Of a DNA stretch of 30,578 nucleotides, positions 14,438 to 22,501 are shown one piece after another; positions within the stretch are counted from its first letter, which is position 1, and each line of letters begins with the position of its first letter. The position numbers were made by a program, and so were the translations under genes. The notes beneath the pieces are model-generated. The model had not been told where the DNA came from. It searched no databases and was given only the letters and a program-made list of their open reading frames with translations. The stretch is from Candidatus Omnitrophota bacterium (GTDB lineage Bacteria; Omnitrophota; Gorgyraeia; Gygaellales; Profunditerraquicolaceae): NCBI GenBank assembly GCA_028711825.1, contig JAQTRM010000005.1:3559-34136 (forward strand). The letters run 5' to 3'.

Positions 14438-15502
14438 TTAGGCGGCGCCGCTCTTTTTTTCAAACTCCGCCTTTAAAAGGGCTTCAAAAAGCTCGTCCAT
14501 CTGCCCCTCCAGGATATCCTCCAGCCGGTGCGAAGTAAAATTTATGCGGTGGTCGGTTACCCGGCGGTCGGGGAAATTATAAGTACGGATCTTTTCGCTG
14601 CGGTCGCCGGTGCCGATCTGGATCTTCCGGGCGCTGGACATTCTTTTCGCTTCGGCTTCGGTTTTCGCTTCCAGGATCCGGGCGCGCAGGATCCGCATCG
14701 CCTTAGCCTTATTCTTAATCTGCGAACGCTCATCCTGGCAGGCAACTACCGTTCCCGTCGGGATATGAGTAATCCTTACCGCCGAATCCGTTTTTTGCAT
14801 ATGCTGCCCGCCGGGGCCGCTGGAGCGGTAGGTATCGATCCTTAAATCTTTCGGCTCGATTACCAGGTCCACTTCCTGCGCCTCCATCAATACCGCCACC
14901 GTAGCGGTAGAGGTATGGATACGCCCCTGGGATTCGGTCGCCGGCACGCGCTGCACGCGGTGCACCCCGCTTTCAAATTTAAGATGGCTGAAGGAACCTT
15001 TACCTTTCACGCTAAAAACCACTTCCTTGATCCCCCCGGCCTCGTTAACACTGGAAGACATCGGTTCAATCTCCCACCCCATCCGGTCGGCATACTTGGA
15101 ATACATCCGGTAAAGGTCGGAGGCGAAAAGACCCGCCTCATCGCCGCCGGTGCCCTGGCGGATTTCTACGATACAGTCGCGCCCGGCATCCTTATCTTCA
15201 CCGGCAAGGATCTTATCCAGACCTTTCTCCAGGAATATCTTTTTTTCGGAAAGGACCTTTTCTTCGGTTTGAGCCAGTTCGGCGAAAGCCGGGTCGTGCT
15301 TATCCGAGATCGCCGCCTTAAGCCCGGAAATCTCGGCAAGCAGCTTTTTATACTCCCGGTACAAAGACACCGCCTCTTTTATATCCGAAAGCTCCTTGGC
15401 CAGCTTATTATACGCCTGGCGGTCGGCAAACTGTTCCTGGCTGCCAAGCAGCCTCTCCAGCTCATCATACCGCACCGCCAGTTTATCTAGTTGTTCATAC
15501 AT
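14438..15502 (-). CDS. prfA: Peptide chain release factor 1
   Basis: Terminates translation at UAA and UAG. It has 354 residues from ATG 15502. An open frame reaches back to a TTG at 15523, but family members begin at the MYEQLDKL segment. The stop-codon-reading tripeptide PAT lies in VQRVPATESQGRIHTS, which marks RF1 rather than RF2. The GGQ loop reads SSGPGGQHMQKTDSAVR. The C-terminal domain is complete. It sits between rpmE and prmC, and a 12-bp hairpin precedes it. Confidence 0.96.
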   Translation of the reverse strand: MYEQLDKLAVRYDELERLLGSQEQFADRQAYNKLAKELSDIKEAVSLYREYKKLLAEISGLKAAISDKHDPAFAELAQTEEKVLSEKKIFLEKGLDKILAGEDKDAGRDCIVEIRQGTGGDEAGLFASDLYRMYSKYADRMGWEIEPMSSSVNEAGGIKEVVFSVKGKGSFSHLKFESGVHRVQRVPATESQGRIHTSTATVAVLMEAQEVDLVIEPKDLRIDTYRSSGPGGQHMQKTDSAVRITHIPTGTVVACQDERSQIKNKAKAMRILRARILEAKTEAEAKRMSSARKIQIGTGDRSEKIRTYNFPDRRVTDHRINFTSHRLEDILEGQMDELFEALLKAEFEKKSGAA

Positions 15503-15533
15503 AGCTAAGACACCGCCTGTCAAAACCTGATAC

Positions 15534-15562
15534 CCCGGCCTTCCCCGTAAGGGAAGGCCGGG
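15534..15562 (-). terminator. Strong hairpin between rpmE and prfA, possible leaky terminator
   Basis: CCCGGCCTTCCC (15534-15545) and GGGAAGGCCGGG (15551-15562) form a perfect 12-bp stem with a 5-nt loop just after rpmE. On the transcript it is followed by GTATCAGGTTTTGAC, so only a short T run lies some 8 nt past the stem. It may terminate part of the rpmE transcripts, act as an RNase barrier, or both. Confidence 0.5.
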
Positions 15563-15572
15563 AGAAAACGGT

Positions 15573-15776
15573 TTACTTTTTCTTGCCGTATTTCTTCATA
15601 AACTTATCCACCCGGCCGGCGGAATCCACGAGTTTCTGCTTGCCGGTAAAAAACGGATGGCATTTCGAACAGATTTCTACACGGATAGCGGGTTTTGTCG
15701 AACGGGTATGTACCGTTTCCCCGCAGGCGCACACGATCGTGCTTTCTTTGTAATTTGGATGTATCTTCTCTTTCAT
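15573..15776 (-). CDS. rpmE: 50S ribosomal protein L31, zinc-binding type
   Basis: Large-subunit protein bridging the subunits, 67 residues. The zinc ligands of the C+ form are present (CAC at 16-18 and CSKC at 36-39), and the family segment HPFFTGKQKLVDSAGRVDKF is intact. AAGGAGG (15782-15788 on the complement) gives a strong ribosome site before ATG 15776. It lies between rho and prfA, a common bacterial order. A hairpin in its leader may be a control element. Confidence 0.96.
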   Translation of the reverse strand: MKEKIHPNYKESTIVCACGETVHTRSTKPAIRVEICSKCHPFFTGKQKLVDSAGRVDKFMKKYGKKK

Positions 15777-15796
15777 TTCTTCCTCCTTCTTGAATA

Positions 15797-15830
15797 AACC
15801 GCAGCTTAGAAGATATTTTAAGCGCCGGTT
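15797..15830 (-). promoter_or_regulatory. Hairpin in the rpmE leader
   Basis: Arms at 15797-15808 and 15819-15830 pair over 10 of 12 positions, with a 2x2 internal loop and a 10-nt apical loop. The structure lies between the rho stop and the rpmE ribosome site, 8 bp from the AAGGAGG. Leader structures controlling L31 are known in several phyla. Whether this is one of them is inference. Confidence 0.35.
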
Positions 15831-15851
15831 CTTGATCTGTTAAAAACAATC

Positions 15852-17111
15852 TTATTTCTGGTTCATATTTCCCAGAAACTCTTCATTATTCTTGCTCTTG
15901 CCGAGCTTCTCGATTAAAAGTTCCATCGCCTCGACGTTATTCAACTCGTTAAGGACTTTTCTTAAGATCCAGGTCTTACCCAGGACATCCGGTTTTACCA
16001 GCAGCTCTTCATGGCGGGTGTTGGAACGCTTAATGTCGATCGCCGGGTAAATCCTGCGCTGGAAAAGGTTACGGTCAAGCTGGGTCTCCATATTACCCGT
16101 CCCTTTAAACTCCTCGAAAATAACCTCATCCATCCTGCTGCCCGTATCGACCAGAGCGGTGGCAATGATCGTAAGGCTCCCGCCCTCATCCACCGCGCGC
16201 GCGGCTCCGAAAAACCTCTTCGGTTTCTGCAAGGCGTTGGAATCGATACCGCCCGAAAGAACCTTACCGCTGTGCGGGACCACGGAGTTATAGGCCCGCG
16301 CCAGGCGGGTGATACTATCCAGGAGAACCACCACATCGCGCTTATGCTCCACCAGACGTTTGGCTTTTTCCAGGACAATCTCGGCGACCTGCACATGGCG
16401 TTCCGGCGGCTCATCAAAAGTCGAAGAGATAACTTCTCCCTTGACATTGCGCTGCATGTCGGTAACCTCTTCCGGACGCTCATCGATTAAAAGCACGATA
16501 AGGACCACATCCGGGTTATTGCTGGTAATAGCGTTGGCGATCTTCTGCAGCAGAACAGTCTTGCCGCTGTAGGGCTGGGCGACAATCAAACCGCGCTGCC
16601 CTTTGCCGATCGGCGTAAGCAGGCTCATGATACGCATCGAGGTCTCATCCGGCTTCGTCTCCAGGTTAAAAGGTTCGCGGGGATAAACCGGGGTAAGGTT
16701 GTCAAAAAGGACTTTCTCTTTTACCTCATCCGGATTCTCGAAATTCACCGCCTCCACCTTAAGAAGAGCAAAATATTTCTCTCCTTCCTTGGGGGGACGG
16801 ATCTGCCCGCTCACCGTATCCCCGGTACGCAATTCAAATTTCCTGATCTGCGAAGGTGAAATATAAATATCGTCCGGACAGGGAAGATAATTATAATTCG
16901 GGCTGCGCAGGAAACCGAAACCTTCAGGCAGTATCTCCAACACCCCTTCACCGAACATCAAACCTTCCTTTTCCGCCTGGGCCTGAAGTATTTTAAAGAT
17001 TAAATCCTGTTTTTTCAAGCCGCTGGTCCCGCTGGCATTCAATTCCTTGGCCAGCTTGTTCAACTCGCTGATTTTCATGTTTTTAAGATTCTTGATATCT
17101 AACTTTTCCAC
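15852..17111 (-). CDS. rho: Transcription termination factor Rho
   Basis: Hexameric RNA helicase that terminates transcription. It has 419 residues with near-colinear numbering to the Escherichia coli protein. The N-terminal Rho_N helical domain (about 10-45) is followed by the cold-shock-like RNA-binding domain (GFGFLRSP), the P-loop AQPYSGKT (178-185), R212, and Walker B LLDSITRLARAYN (263-275). The secondary RNA-binding loop follows at about 286-295. The P-loop has QPYS where PPKA is usual. GTG 17111 is chosen because GGAGG lies 5 nt upstream; the inner ATG at 17078 has no ribosome site. The start overlaps coaE by 13 bp. Confidence 0.97.
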   Translation of the reverse strand: MEKLDIKNLKNMKISELNKLAKELNASGTSGLKKQDLIFKILQAQAEKEGLMFGEGVLEILPEGFGFLRSPNYNYLPCPDDIYISPSQIRKFELRTGDTVSGQIRPPKEGEKYFALLKVEAVNFENPDEVKEKVLFDNLTPVYPREPFNLETKPDETSMRIMSLLTPIGKGQRGLIVAQPYSGKTVLLQKIANAITSNNPDVVLIVLLIDERPEEVTDMQRNVKGEVISSTFDEPPERHVQVAEIVLEKAKRLVEHKRDVVVLLDSITRLARAYNSVVPHSGKVLSGGIDSNALQKPKRFFGAARAVDEGGSLTIIATALVDTGSRMDEVIFEEFKGTGNMETQLDRNLFQRRIYPAIDIKRSNTRHEELLVKPDVLGKTWILRKVLNELNNVEAMELLIEKLGKSKNNEEFLGNMNQK

Positions 17112-17707
17112 AACTGCCTCCGTATTAGTGAAACTTGCTTCTTTGTTTTAGCTAATGATTTGCTGTTATCTATGATAAAATCCGCAAAACGTGATTTTTT
17201 ATTTTGCGAAATCTGAGATTCCATCCTTAAGGAGACCTCCTTTTTATTAAGCCCCAGGCTCTTTTGCGCGCGGCGGACCTGCTGGGATTTTCCGGCCCGC
17301 ACCACCACCAGTTTATCCATCAGCCCGCTCAATCCCGCCTCAACGATCAGGGCGGCATCCAGGATGATGAGCTTTTTCTTCGATCTATCGATACTTTCCC
17401 GGATAAGACGGATAATTTCCGGGTGCATCAAGCGGTTGAGTTTCTTCAGGGCATCCCGGTCGGAAAATACGATCTCCCCCAGCTTCTTCCGGTCGATAAA
17501 ACCGCCCCTCTTTAAAACCTTTTCCCCGAAAAGTTTTTTTATTTTCCGGTAAACAGGCCCTCCCCTGGCAATCAGGCGGCGCGATAGTTTATCGGCGTCA
17601 ATCAGGAGACAGTCCCCGGTCTTAAACATCCTCGCGACCGTGCTTTTACCGCAGGCGATGTTCCCGGTAACACCCAGGATAAATTTATTTTTTCTTGGCT
17701 TTGGCAT
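17099..17707 (-). CDS. coaE: Dephospho-CoA kinase
   Basis: Last step of coenzyme A synthesis: phosphorylates the 3'-OH of dephospho-CoA. It has 202 residues. The P-loop is GVTGNIACGKSTVARMF at about 13-29. The substrate segment DADKLSR and the lid region around RRAQKSL are present. The gene overlaps glgA by 23 bp upstream and rho by 13 bp downstream. CoA supply is also relevant to the acetyl-CoA synthase gene upstream on the same strand, though that link is only positional. Confidence 0.93.
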   Translation of the reverse strand: MPKPRKNKFILGVTGNIACGKSTVARMFKTGDCLLIDADKLSRRLIARGGPVYRKIKKLFGEKVLKRGGFIDRKKLGEIVFSDRDALKKLNRLMHPEIIRLIRESIDRSKKKLIILDAALIVEAGLSGLMDKLVVVRAGKSQQVRRAQKSLGLNKKEVSLRMESQISQNKKSRFADFIIDNSKSLAKTKKQVSLIRRQLWKS

Positions 17708-19073
17708 AGAGCTGGATGTATTTATCCGCCGAGATCTTCCAGGAAAAATTACACCTCATGGCATTATCTACCAGAGAGGCCCATTTATCTTTATCCCCAA
17801 AGGCTGAAACCGCCTTATGCACCGACTTCATCAGATCCTCTTTGCGGTAAGAACTGAAAACAAAACCGTTATTCCGGTTAACGGTATCGGCCAGCCCGCC
17901 GGTTTTAAAAACCACGGGGATCGTCCCGTAACGCAGGCTGATCATCTGGCCCAGGCCGCAAGGCTCATATCGTGAAGGCATCAGGAAAATATCGCTTCCG
18001 GCGTAAATCTTATGCGCCAAAGAATCATCAAACTTCAGGTTCAGGGAAATCGATTTCGGATATTTTAATGAAAATTTCTTAAGCAATTCATGGTATTTAA
18101 GATCACCCGTTCCCAAGATCACCAGTTGGGCGCCTGTCCCGCAAAATTCATCCAAGCTCCCTCCGAGTATGTCCAGCCCCTTTTGTTCGGCCAGCCGGGA
18201 GACCATCCCGAAAAGCGGGACATCCTTATCGCGCCGCAAACCGCATATTTTCTGCAAATCCGCTTTATCCAGCGCCTTATCTCCGGGATGCGCCTGGGAA
18301 AAATTCTGAGTAATGAACCTGTCGGTATCGGGATCCCAAACGGAATAATCCAGTCCGTTCAGGATACCGCTCAAGACATTCCTGCGTTTCCTCAAAAGCC
18401 CGTCCAACCCGAAACCCAGATCCGGGGTCTGAATCTCTTTAGCGTAAGTCTGGCTGACGGTACTGATAAAATCCGCCATCGAGATCCCGCCTTTCAGGAG
18501 ATTAACCTTGTTAAAAAATTCAAAAGTTTCGATATCAAACAGCCCCCAGTCAAGCCCCAGTTTCGGAAACTCCTCCTTGGCGAAAATCCCCTGGTAACCG
18601 ATATTGTGGATCGTTAAGACCGAATGGATTTTTTTATAAAAAACGTCTTTAGAACAAAGAGTTTTCAAGTATACCGCGGCTAAACTCGCCTGCCAGTCAT
18701 GCAAGTGCAGGATATCGGGGCCGAATTTTATTTCTTTCAGCGATTCCAGGGCGCGGCGGCAGAAAAAAGAAAAACGCTCCAGGTTATCCGGATAATCCCC
18801 GTTTTCATTTCCGTAGAGTCCGGGGCGGTCGAAATAAGGTTTGTTCTCGATGAAAAACACCCGGACACCCTTACCGATTATCGAAGAAGTCACCCCTTCG
18901 GAAACGCGGGAAATCTTTAGCTTCGCCTCCCCGACGCATCGGTAAGCCGGCATCACCACGATCACTTCGTGGCCGCAGTATTCCAATGCCAGAGGCAATG
19001 CCCCCGCCACATCCGCCAATCCTCCTGTTTTGGCAAAAGGGACAACCTCCGAAGAAAACATCGCTATTTTCAT
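17685..19073 (-). CDS. glgA: Glycogen synthase, GT5 family
   Basis: Transfers glucose from ADP-glucose (or possibly UDP-glucose) to the growing alpha-1,4-glucan. It has 462 residues. The N-terminal KTGGLADVAGALP places the ADP-binding lysine at K15. HDWQASL and the C-terminal LMPSRYEPCGLGQMISLRYG with the catalytic glutamate are clear. The ATG overlaps the polA stop as ATGA. It indicates that the cell stores glycogen. No other glycogen gene is in the window. Confidence 0.95.
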   Translation of the reverse strand: MKIAMFSSEVVPFAKTGGLADVAGALPLALEYCGHEVIVVMPAYRCVGEAKLKISRVSEGVTSSIIGKGVRVFFIENKPYFDRPGLYGNENGDYPDNLERFSFFCRRALESLKEIKFGPDILHLHDWQASLAAVYLKTLCSKDVFYKKIHSVLTIHNIGYQGIFAKEEFPKLGLDWGLFDIETFEFFNKVNLLKGGISMADFISTVSQTYAKEIQTPDLGFGLDGLLRKRRNVLSGILNGLDYSVWDPDTDRFITQNFSQAHPGDKALDKADLQKICGLRRDKDVPLFGMVSRLAEQKGLDILGGSLDEFCGTGAQLVILGTGDLKYHELLKKFSLKYPKSISLNLKFDDSLAHKIYAGSDIFLMPSRYEPCGLGQMISLRYGTIPVVFKTGGLADTVNRNNGFVFSSYRKEDLMKSVHKAVSAFGDKDKWASLVDNAMRCNFSWKISADKYIQLYAKAKKK

Positions 19074-21631
19074 TCTCTATCCTCCGCCTTTGGCGAAAAA
19101 TCCGACATCTCCAGCCAGTTTAATCCTCTTTTCATATCAACTTTTATCGGGACATCCAGCTTCATGACATTTTCCATCTCTTTTTTCACTATCAGGCTTA
19201 ATTTTTCCAATTCGGAAGCCGGCAGGTCGAAAACCAGTTCATCATGGACTTGCAGGATCATTTTCGCTTCCAGGCCGCGCTCCTTAAGCAGCGCGGCAAT
19301 CCTGATCATCGCCAGCTTGATGAGGTCGCTTGCCGTCCCCTGGATCGGGGTATTCACCGCCTGGCGCTGGGCGAATTGGCGCAGCGCGATATTCCTGCTG
19401 TTAATCTCCGGAATATACCTCCTCCTGCCCAGGAGAGTGGTCACGAATCCTTCATCCTGCGCCTTTTTTACCTGCGTATCGATATATCCTTTAACCAGCG
19501 GATACCGCAGAAAATAAGCGTCGATAAAATCCTGGGCCTGATTCACCGGGATATCGAGGTCCCGGCTTAACCCGTAAGAACTCTGTCCGTAAATGATCCC
19601 GAAGTTCACCCTTTTAGCGACCTCTCTCATCCGGTTTTCGACTCCGGATTCGTCAACCCCGTAAATCAGGGAAGCGGTGAGGCGGTGCACGTCACGGTTG
19701 TTGGAAAAAGCGTCGATCAAGGCGCCGTCCCCGCAAAGATGCGCCAGGACCCTTAATTCTATCTGGGAATAATCGCTGGAAAGCAGGCAGTTCCCCCCGC
19801 CGGAGGCGATCACCGCCTGCCGGATCCTCGCCCCGATATCGGTCTTCACCGGGATATTCTGCAGGTTCGGGTTACTCGAACTTAACCTGCCGGTCTCGGT
19901 CCCCGTCTGGTTAAAAGAAGTATGCACCTTGCCGGAAGGATCCGCCAGTTTAGGAAGCGCGTCCACATAAGTGTTCTTCAATTTTGCCAGCTGGCGGTAT
20001 TCCAGGAGCAATTCGGGAAGCGGATGTTTCCTGCTTAAACGCCTTAAGACTTCTTCATCGGTCGAGGCGCCGGTCTTGGTCTTCTTAAACACCGGCAGTT
20101 TAAGTTTTTCAAACAATACCACTGCCAGTTGTTTCGGGGAGTTAATATTAAACTCCGTGCCGCTTAACCGGTAGATCCGGGAAACCAGATCCACCAGCCG
20201 GTCTTCGATTTCGCGCGAAAGATTTTTCAGGAGGTCCAGGTCCAATTTCGTCCCATCCTCTTCCATGCCCGCCAGCACTCCGGCCAGCGGCATTTCCAGG
20301 TCTGAAAACAATCCGGAAAGATTCTTTTCCTTTAAGGCATCCTGGAGCGCCGGTTTCAATTTTATAATCAAAGACAATGCCGCTTCCGGCTCCAAAGAAC
20401 CCGGGCGGATAAATTCCTCCAGGTTCTCAAGCGCCAGGTCTTCCAGGGCGTAACTGGAACGCGAAGGGTTCAACAAATAAGAGGCGATCATCACATCAAA
20501 ACCCAGCCCCTCCAGGGCCCATCCCTGATTAAAAAGAACGACTTTAAGTTTCTTTAAATCGTGCCCGGTTTTTTTGATCCGGGGGTCAGAAAGCGCCGAA
20601 CGTAAAAGCTCCCGGTCTGAAACAGAACAAAAGAATTTTCCGGCGGCGGCAAAAACCAGGTCGCCGGCTCCGGTACCGTAAAGCACCATCTCTCTGGCAG
20701 AAGCAAGGGCCTTTTCCATTTCATCCCGGCTATAAAGACGCGCCGGCGCGGCCGCGGAAAGGTCTTTTTCCTCTTCCGGGAGTTCACCCAGCAATCTTTT
20801 AAATTCCAGTTTCTTAAAAATACTCCTTAAACTTTCGTAATCCGGTTTTCCGGTGCGGGCTTCTTCCAGGTCAAAATTCAATTCCGGTTCCTGATCCAGG
20901 AGGATCAGCTCCCGGTTCAGTTTGATACGCGCGGCGTGTTCCCGGACCGCTTCCTTGATCCGGGGAGGCTTCAAGTCGGCTCCCTCCTTAAGCAAGCCTT
21001 CCAGGGAACCGAATTCCCGGATCAACTTCTGGGCGGTTTTTTCGCCTACCCCCGGGATCCCCGGAATATTATCTGCGGTGTCGCCGGTCAAAGCGATAAG
21101 CTCGGCAACTTTTTCCGGAGGAACCCCGAAACGCTCCTGGACCTTGGCGGGATCATATAAAATATCCCCCTCCTTGCGCGGGCTCAATACCGAAATACGC
21201 TTATTCACCAGCTGCAGAATATCCTTGTCGTTACTGACGATCGTCACCGCCAATGAACGCGAAGCGGCCTTCCGGGCCAGAGAAGCGATCAGGTCATCCG
21301 CCTCAAACCCTTCCTTTTCAAAAAGCGGAACCCCGTAAGCCCGGACCACTTCCTTAATCAAAGGTATCTGACTGACCAGGTCATCCGGCATCGCGGGGCG
21401 CTGCATTTTATACTGCGCGAATTTTTTCGAACGGAAAGTTTCACGGGACAGGTCAAAACAGCAAACCAGGTAATCCGGCCGGTTTTCTTTAAGTATTTTT
21501 TTAAGGATATTGATAAATCCATAGACCGCGTTTGTTTTTTGTCCGCCGGAGGTAGCCAGACCGCTTAAGGCATAATACGCACGGTAGCAAAATGCGGTAG
21601 CATCAATCAGGAATAAACTTTTTTCGGCCAT
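19070..21631 (-). CDS. polA: DNA polymerase I with degenerate proofreading domain
   Basis: Repair and Okazaki-fragment polymerase, 853 residues. The 5' nuclease domain spans about 1-290 (D10, EADDLIA at 110-116, helix-hairpin-helix GIPGVGEKTA). The polymerase domain spans about 440-853, with motif A DYSQIELR (620-627), motif B KRVNFGIIYG (673-682) and motif C HDE (796-798). In the middle 3'-5' exonuclease-like domain (about 295-430) the first motif reads LYGTGAG rather than DxE, and the HDLKKLK segment lacks the second acidic residue. Proofreading is therefore probably lost, as in Thermus and Bacillus Pol I. No strong ribosome site is seen before ATG 21631. Confidence 0.96.
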   Translation of the reverse strand: MAEKSLFLIDATAFCYRAYYALSGLATSGGQKTNAVYGFINILKKILKENRPDYLVCCFDLSRETFRSKKFAQYKMQRPAMPDDLVSQIPLIKEVVRAYGVPLFEKEGFEADDLIASLARKAASRSLAVTIVSNDKDILQLVNKRISVLSPRKEGDILYDPAKVQERFGVPPEKVAELIALTGDTADNIPGIPGVGEKTAQKLIREFGSLEGLLKEGADLKPPRIKEAVREHAARIKLNRELILLDQEPELNFDLEEARTGKPDYESLRSIFKKLEFKRLLGELPEEEKDLSAAAPARLYSRDEMEKALASAREMVLYGTGAGDLVFAAAGKFFCSVSDRELLRSALSDPRIKKTGHDLKKLKVVLFNQGWALEGLGFDVMIASYLLNPSRSSYALEDLALENLEEFIRPGSLEPEAALSLIIKLKPALQDALKEKNLSGLFSDLEMPLAGVLAGMEEDGTKLDLDLLKNLSREIEDRLVDLVSRIYRLSGTEFNINSPKQLAVVLFEKLKLPVFKKTKTGASTDEEVLRRLSRKHPLPELLLEYRQLAKLKNTYVDALPKLADPSGKVHTSFNQTGTETGRLSSSNPNLQNIPVKTDIGARIRQAVIASGGGNCLLSSDYSQIELRVLAHLCGDGALIDAFSNNRDVHRLTASLIYGVDESGVENRMREVAKRVNFGIIYGQSSYGLSRDLDIPVNQAQDFIDAYFLRYPLVKGYIDTQVKKAQDEGFVTTLLGRRRYIPEINSRNIALRQFAQRQAVNTPIQGTASDLIKLAMIRIAALLKERGLEAKMILQVHDELVFDLPASELEKLSLIVKKEMENVMKLDVPIKVDMKRGLNWLEMSDFSPKAEDRE

Positions 21632-21683
21632 TAATTAAATATGCAAGGAATTCAATGTCGGGAAAGATGTTTCGCGGTGCTTT

Positions 21684-22454
21684 TTATCGCGTCAAGGCCA
21701 TCGTTTCGGCTTTTTCGATGAACGCCTCAATCTCCGGATTTTTTTCATCCAGCTGCTGGGCATCCAGGGCCTCTTTTATCGCGGTAGCTAAATCTCCTTT
21801 TTCCAGGCTCATCTTGGCTTTCTTAAAATGCGCTTGGGCCGAATTTCCTTCGCCCTTTCCGGAAAGATCATTATTTACGTTTCCGGCGCTGGCAACCTCG
21901 CGCATCAGGCTCAATACCTCATTCTCCTGTTCGTCGTAAAAGGGGTTACCGGATAAAGACATGCGGATATCGCTTAAACGCTTAACCGCCTTTTGCGTCC
22001 ACGGATCGAGCGGATCCCCGGCCTGCACGCGTTTGTCCCAGTAAAAAGCCGCTTTTTCGAAATTACGCTGGCTTTCATAAAGCAGGGCGAGGTTCGTATA
22101 AACACCCGGATAGTCGGGGTCGATCTTGACGGATTTGAGATAATTCTCCTCCGCCTTGCCGATCAGGCCCATTGTTTCGTAAATTACCCCGAGATCGTTA
22201 TAGACGGGCGCGAAATCGGGATAGAGAACAATCGCTTTCTGGTAAAAACTCAAGGCCTGATTCAAATCACCCATCCGCTGATACTCCAGGCCCACCTGAC
22301 GGTATTTTTCAGCCTCTTCATGTTTTAAAACCGAAACGTCTTCAACCGCGGAATCGTTATTTTTTTTCTGGGCATAAAGCGGCCCGGCGAAATTAATAAC
22401 CGATAACATTGTAATTGAGATAATTATGAGTTTTGGCGGGAAGTGATTTTCCAT
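21684..22454 (-). CDS. Secreted TPR protein
   Basis: A 256-residue protein with an N-terminal export signal: MENHFPPK, a hydrophobic core at about 9-24, and a likely cleavage after LYA (about 28). Three consecutive TPR units cover about 48-150 (each around 34 residues, with the usual W/LG-Y-A-F-A-P pattern), and a fourth lies at about 206-240. It probably acts as a periplasmic scaffold; no partner can be named. A good promoter ends only 12 bp before its ATG, and no Shine-Dalgarno is seen, so its message may be almost leaderless. polA follows after 52 bp. Confidence 0.85.
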   Translation of the reverse strand: MENHFPPKLIIISITMLSVINFAGPLYAQKKNNDSAVEDVSVLKHEEAEKYRQVGLEYQRMGDLNQALSFYQKAIVLYPDFAPVYNDLGVIYETMGLIGKAEENYLKSVKIDPDYPGVYTNLALLYESQRNFEKAAFYWDKRVQAGDPLDPWTQKAVKRLSDIRMSLSGNPFYDEQENEVLSLMREVASAGNVNNDLSGKGEGNSAQAHFKKAKMSLEKGDLATAIKEALDAQQLDEKNPEIEAFIEKAETMALTR

Positions 22455-22466
22455 CTGTTTTTCATT

Positions 22467-22494
22467 ATTATATAATGTAAAACCCGTGCGTCAA
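22467..22494 (-). promoter_or_regulatory. sigma70-type promoter before the TPR-polA series
   Basis: On the minus strand, TTGACG (22494-22489) and TATAAT (22472-22467) are separated by 16 bp. The start of transcription should fall near 22460, only about 6 nt before the ATG at 22454. It lies in the 47-bp gap after acsB and may feed the long series from the TPR gene through the CNNM gene. Confidence 0.65.
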
Positions 22495-22501
22495 GGAAAA
22501 T

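Noticed and set aside
15503..15523. prfA start at TTG 15523
   Set aside because: The extra seven residues have no match to RF1 N-termini, which begin at the MYEQLDKL-like segment.
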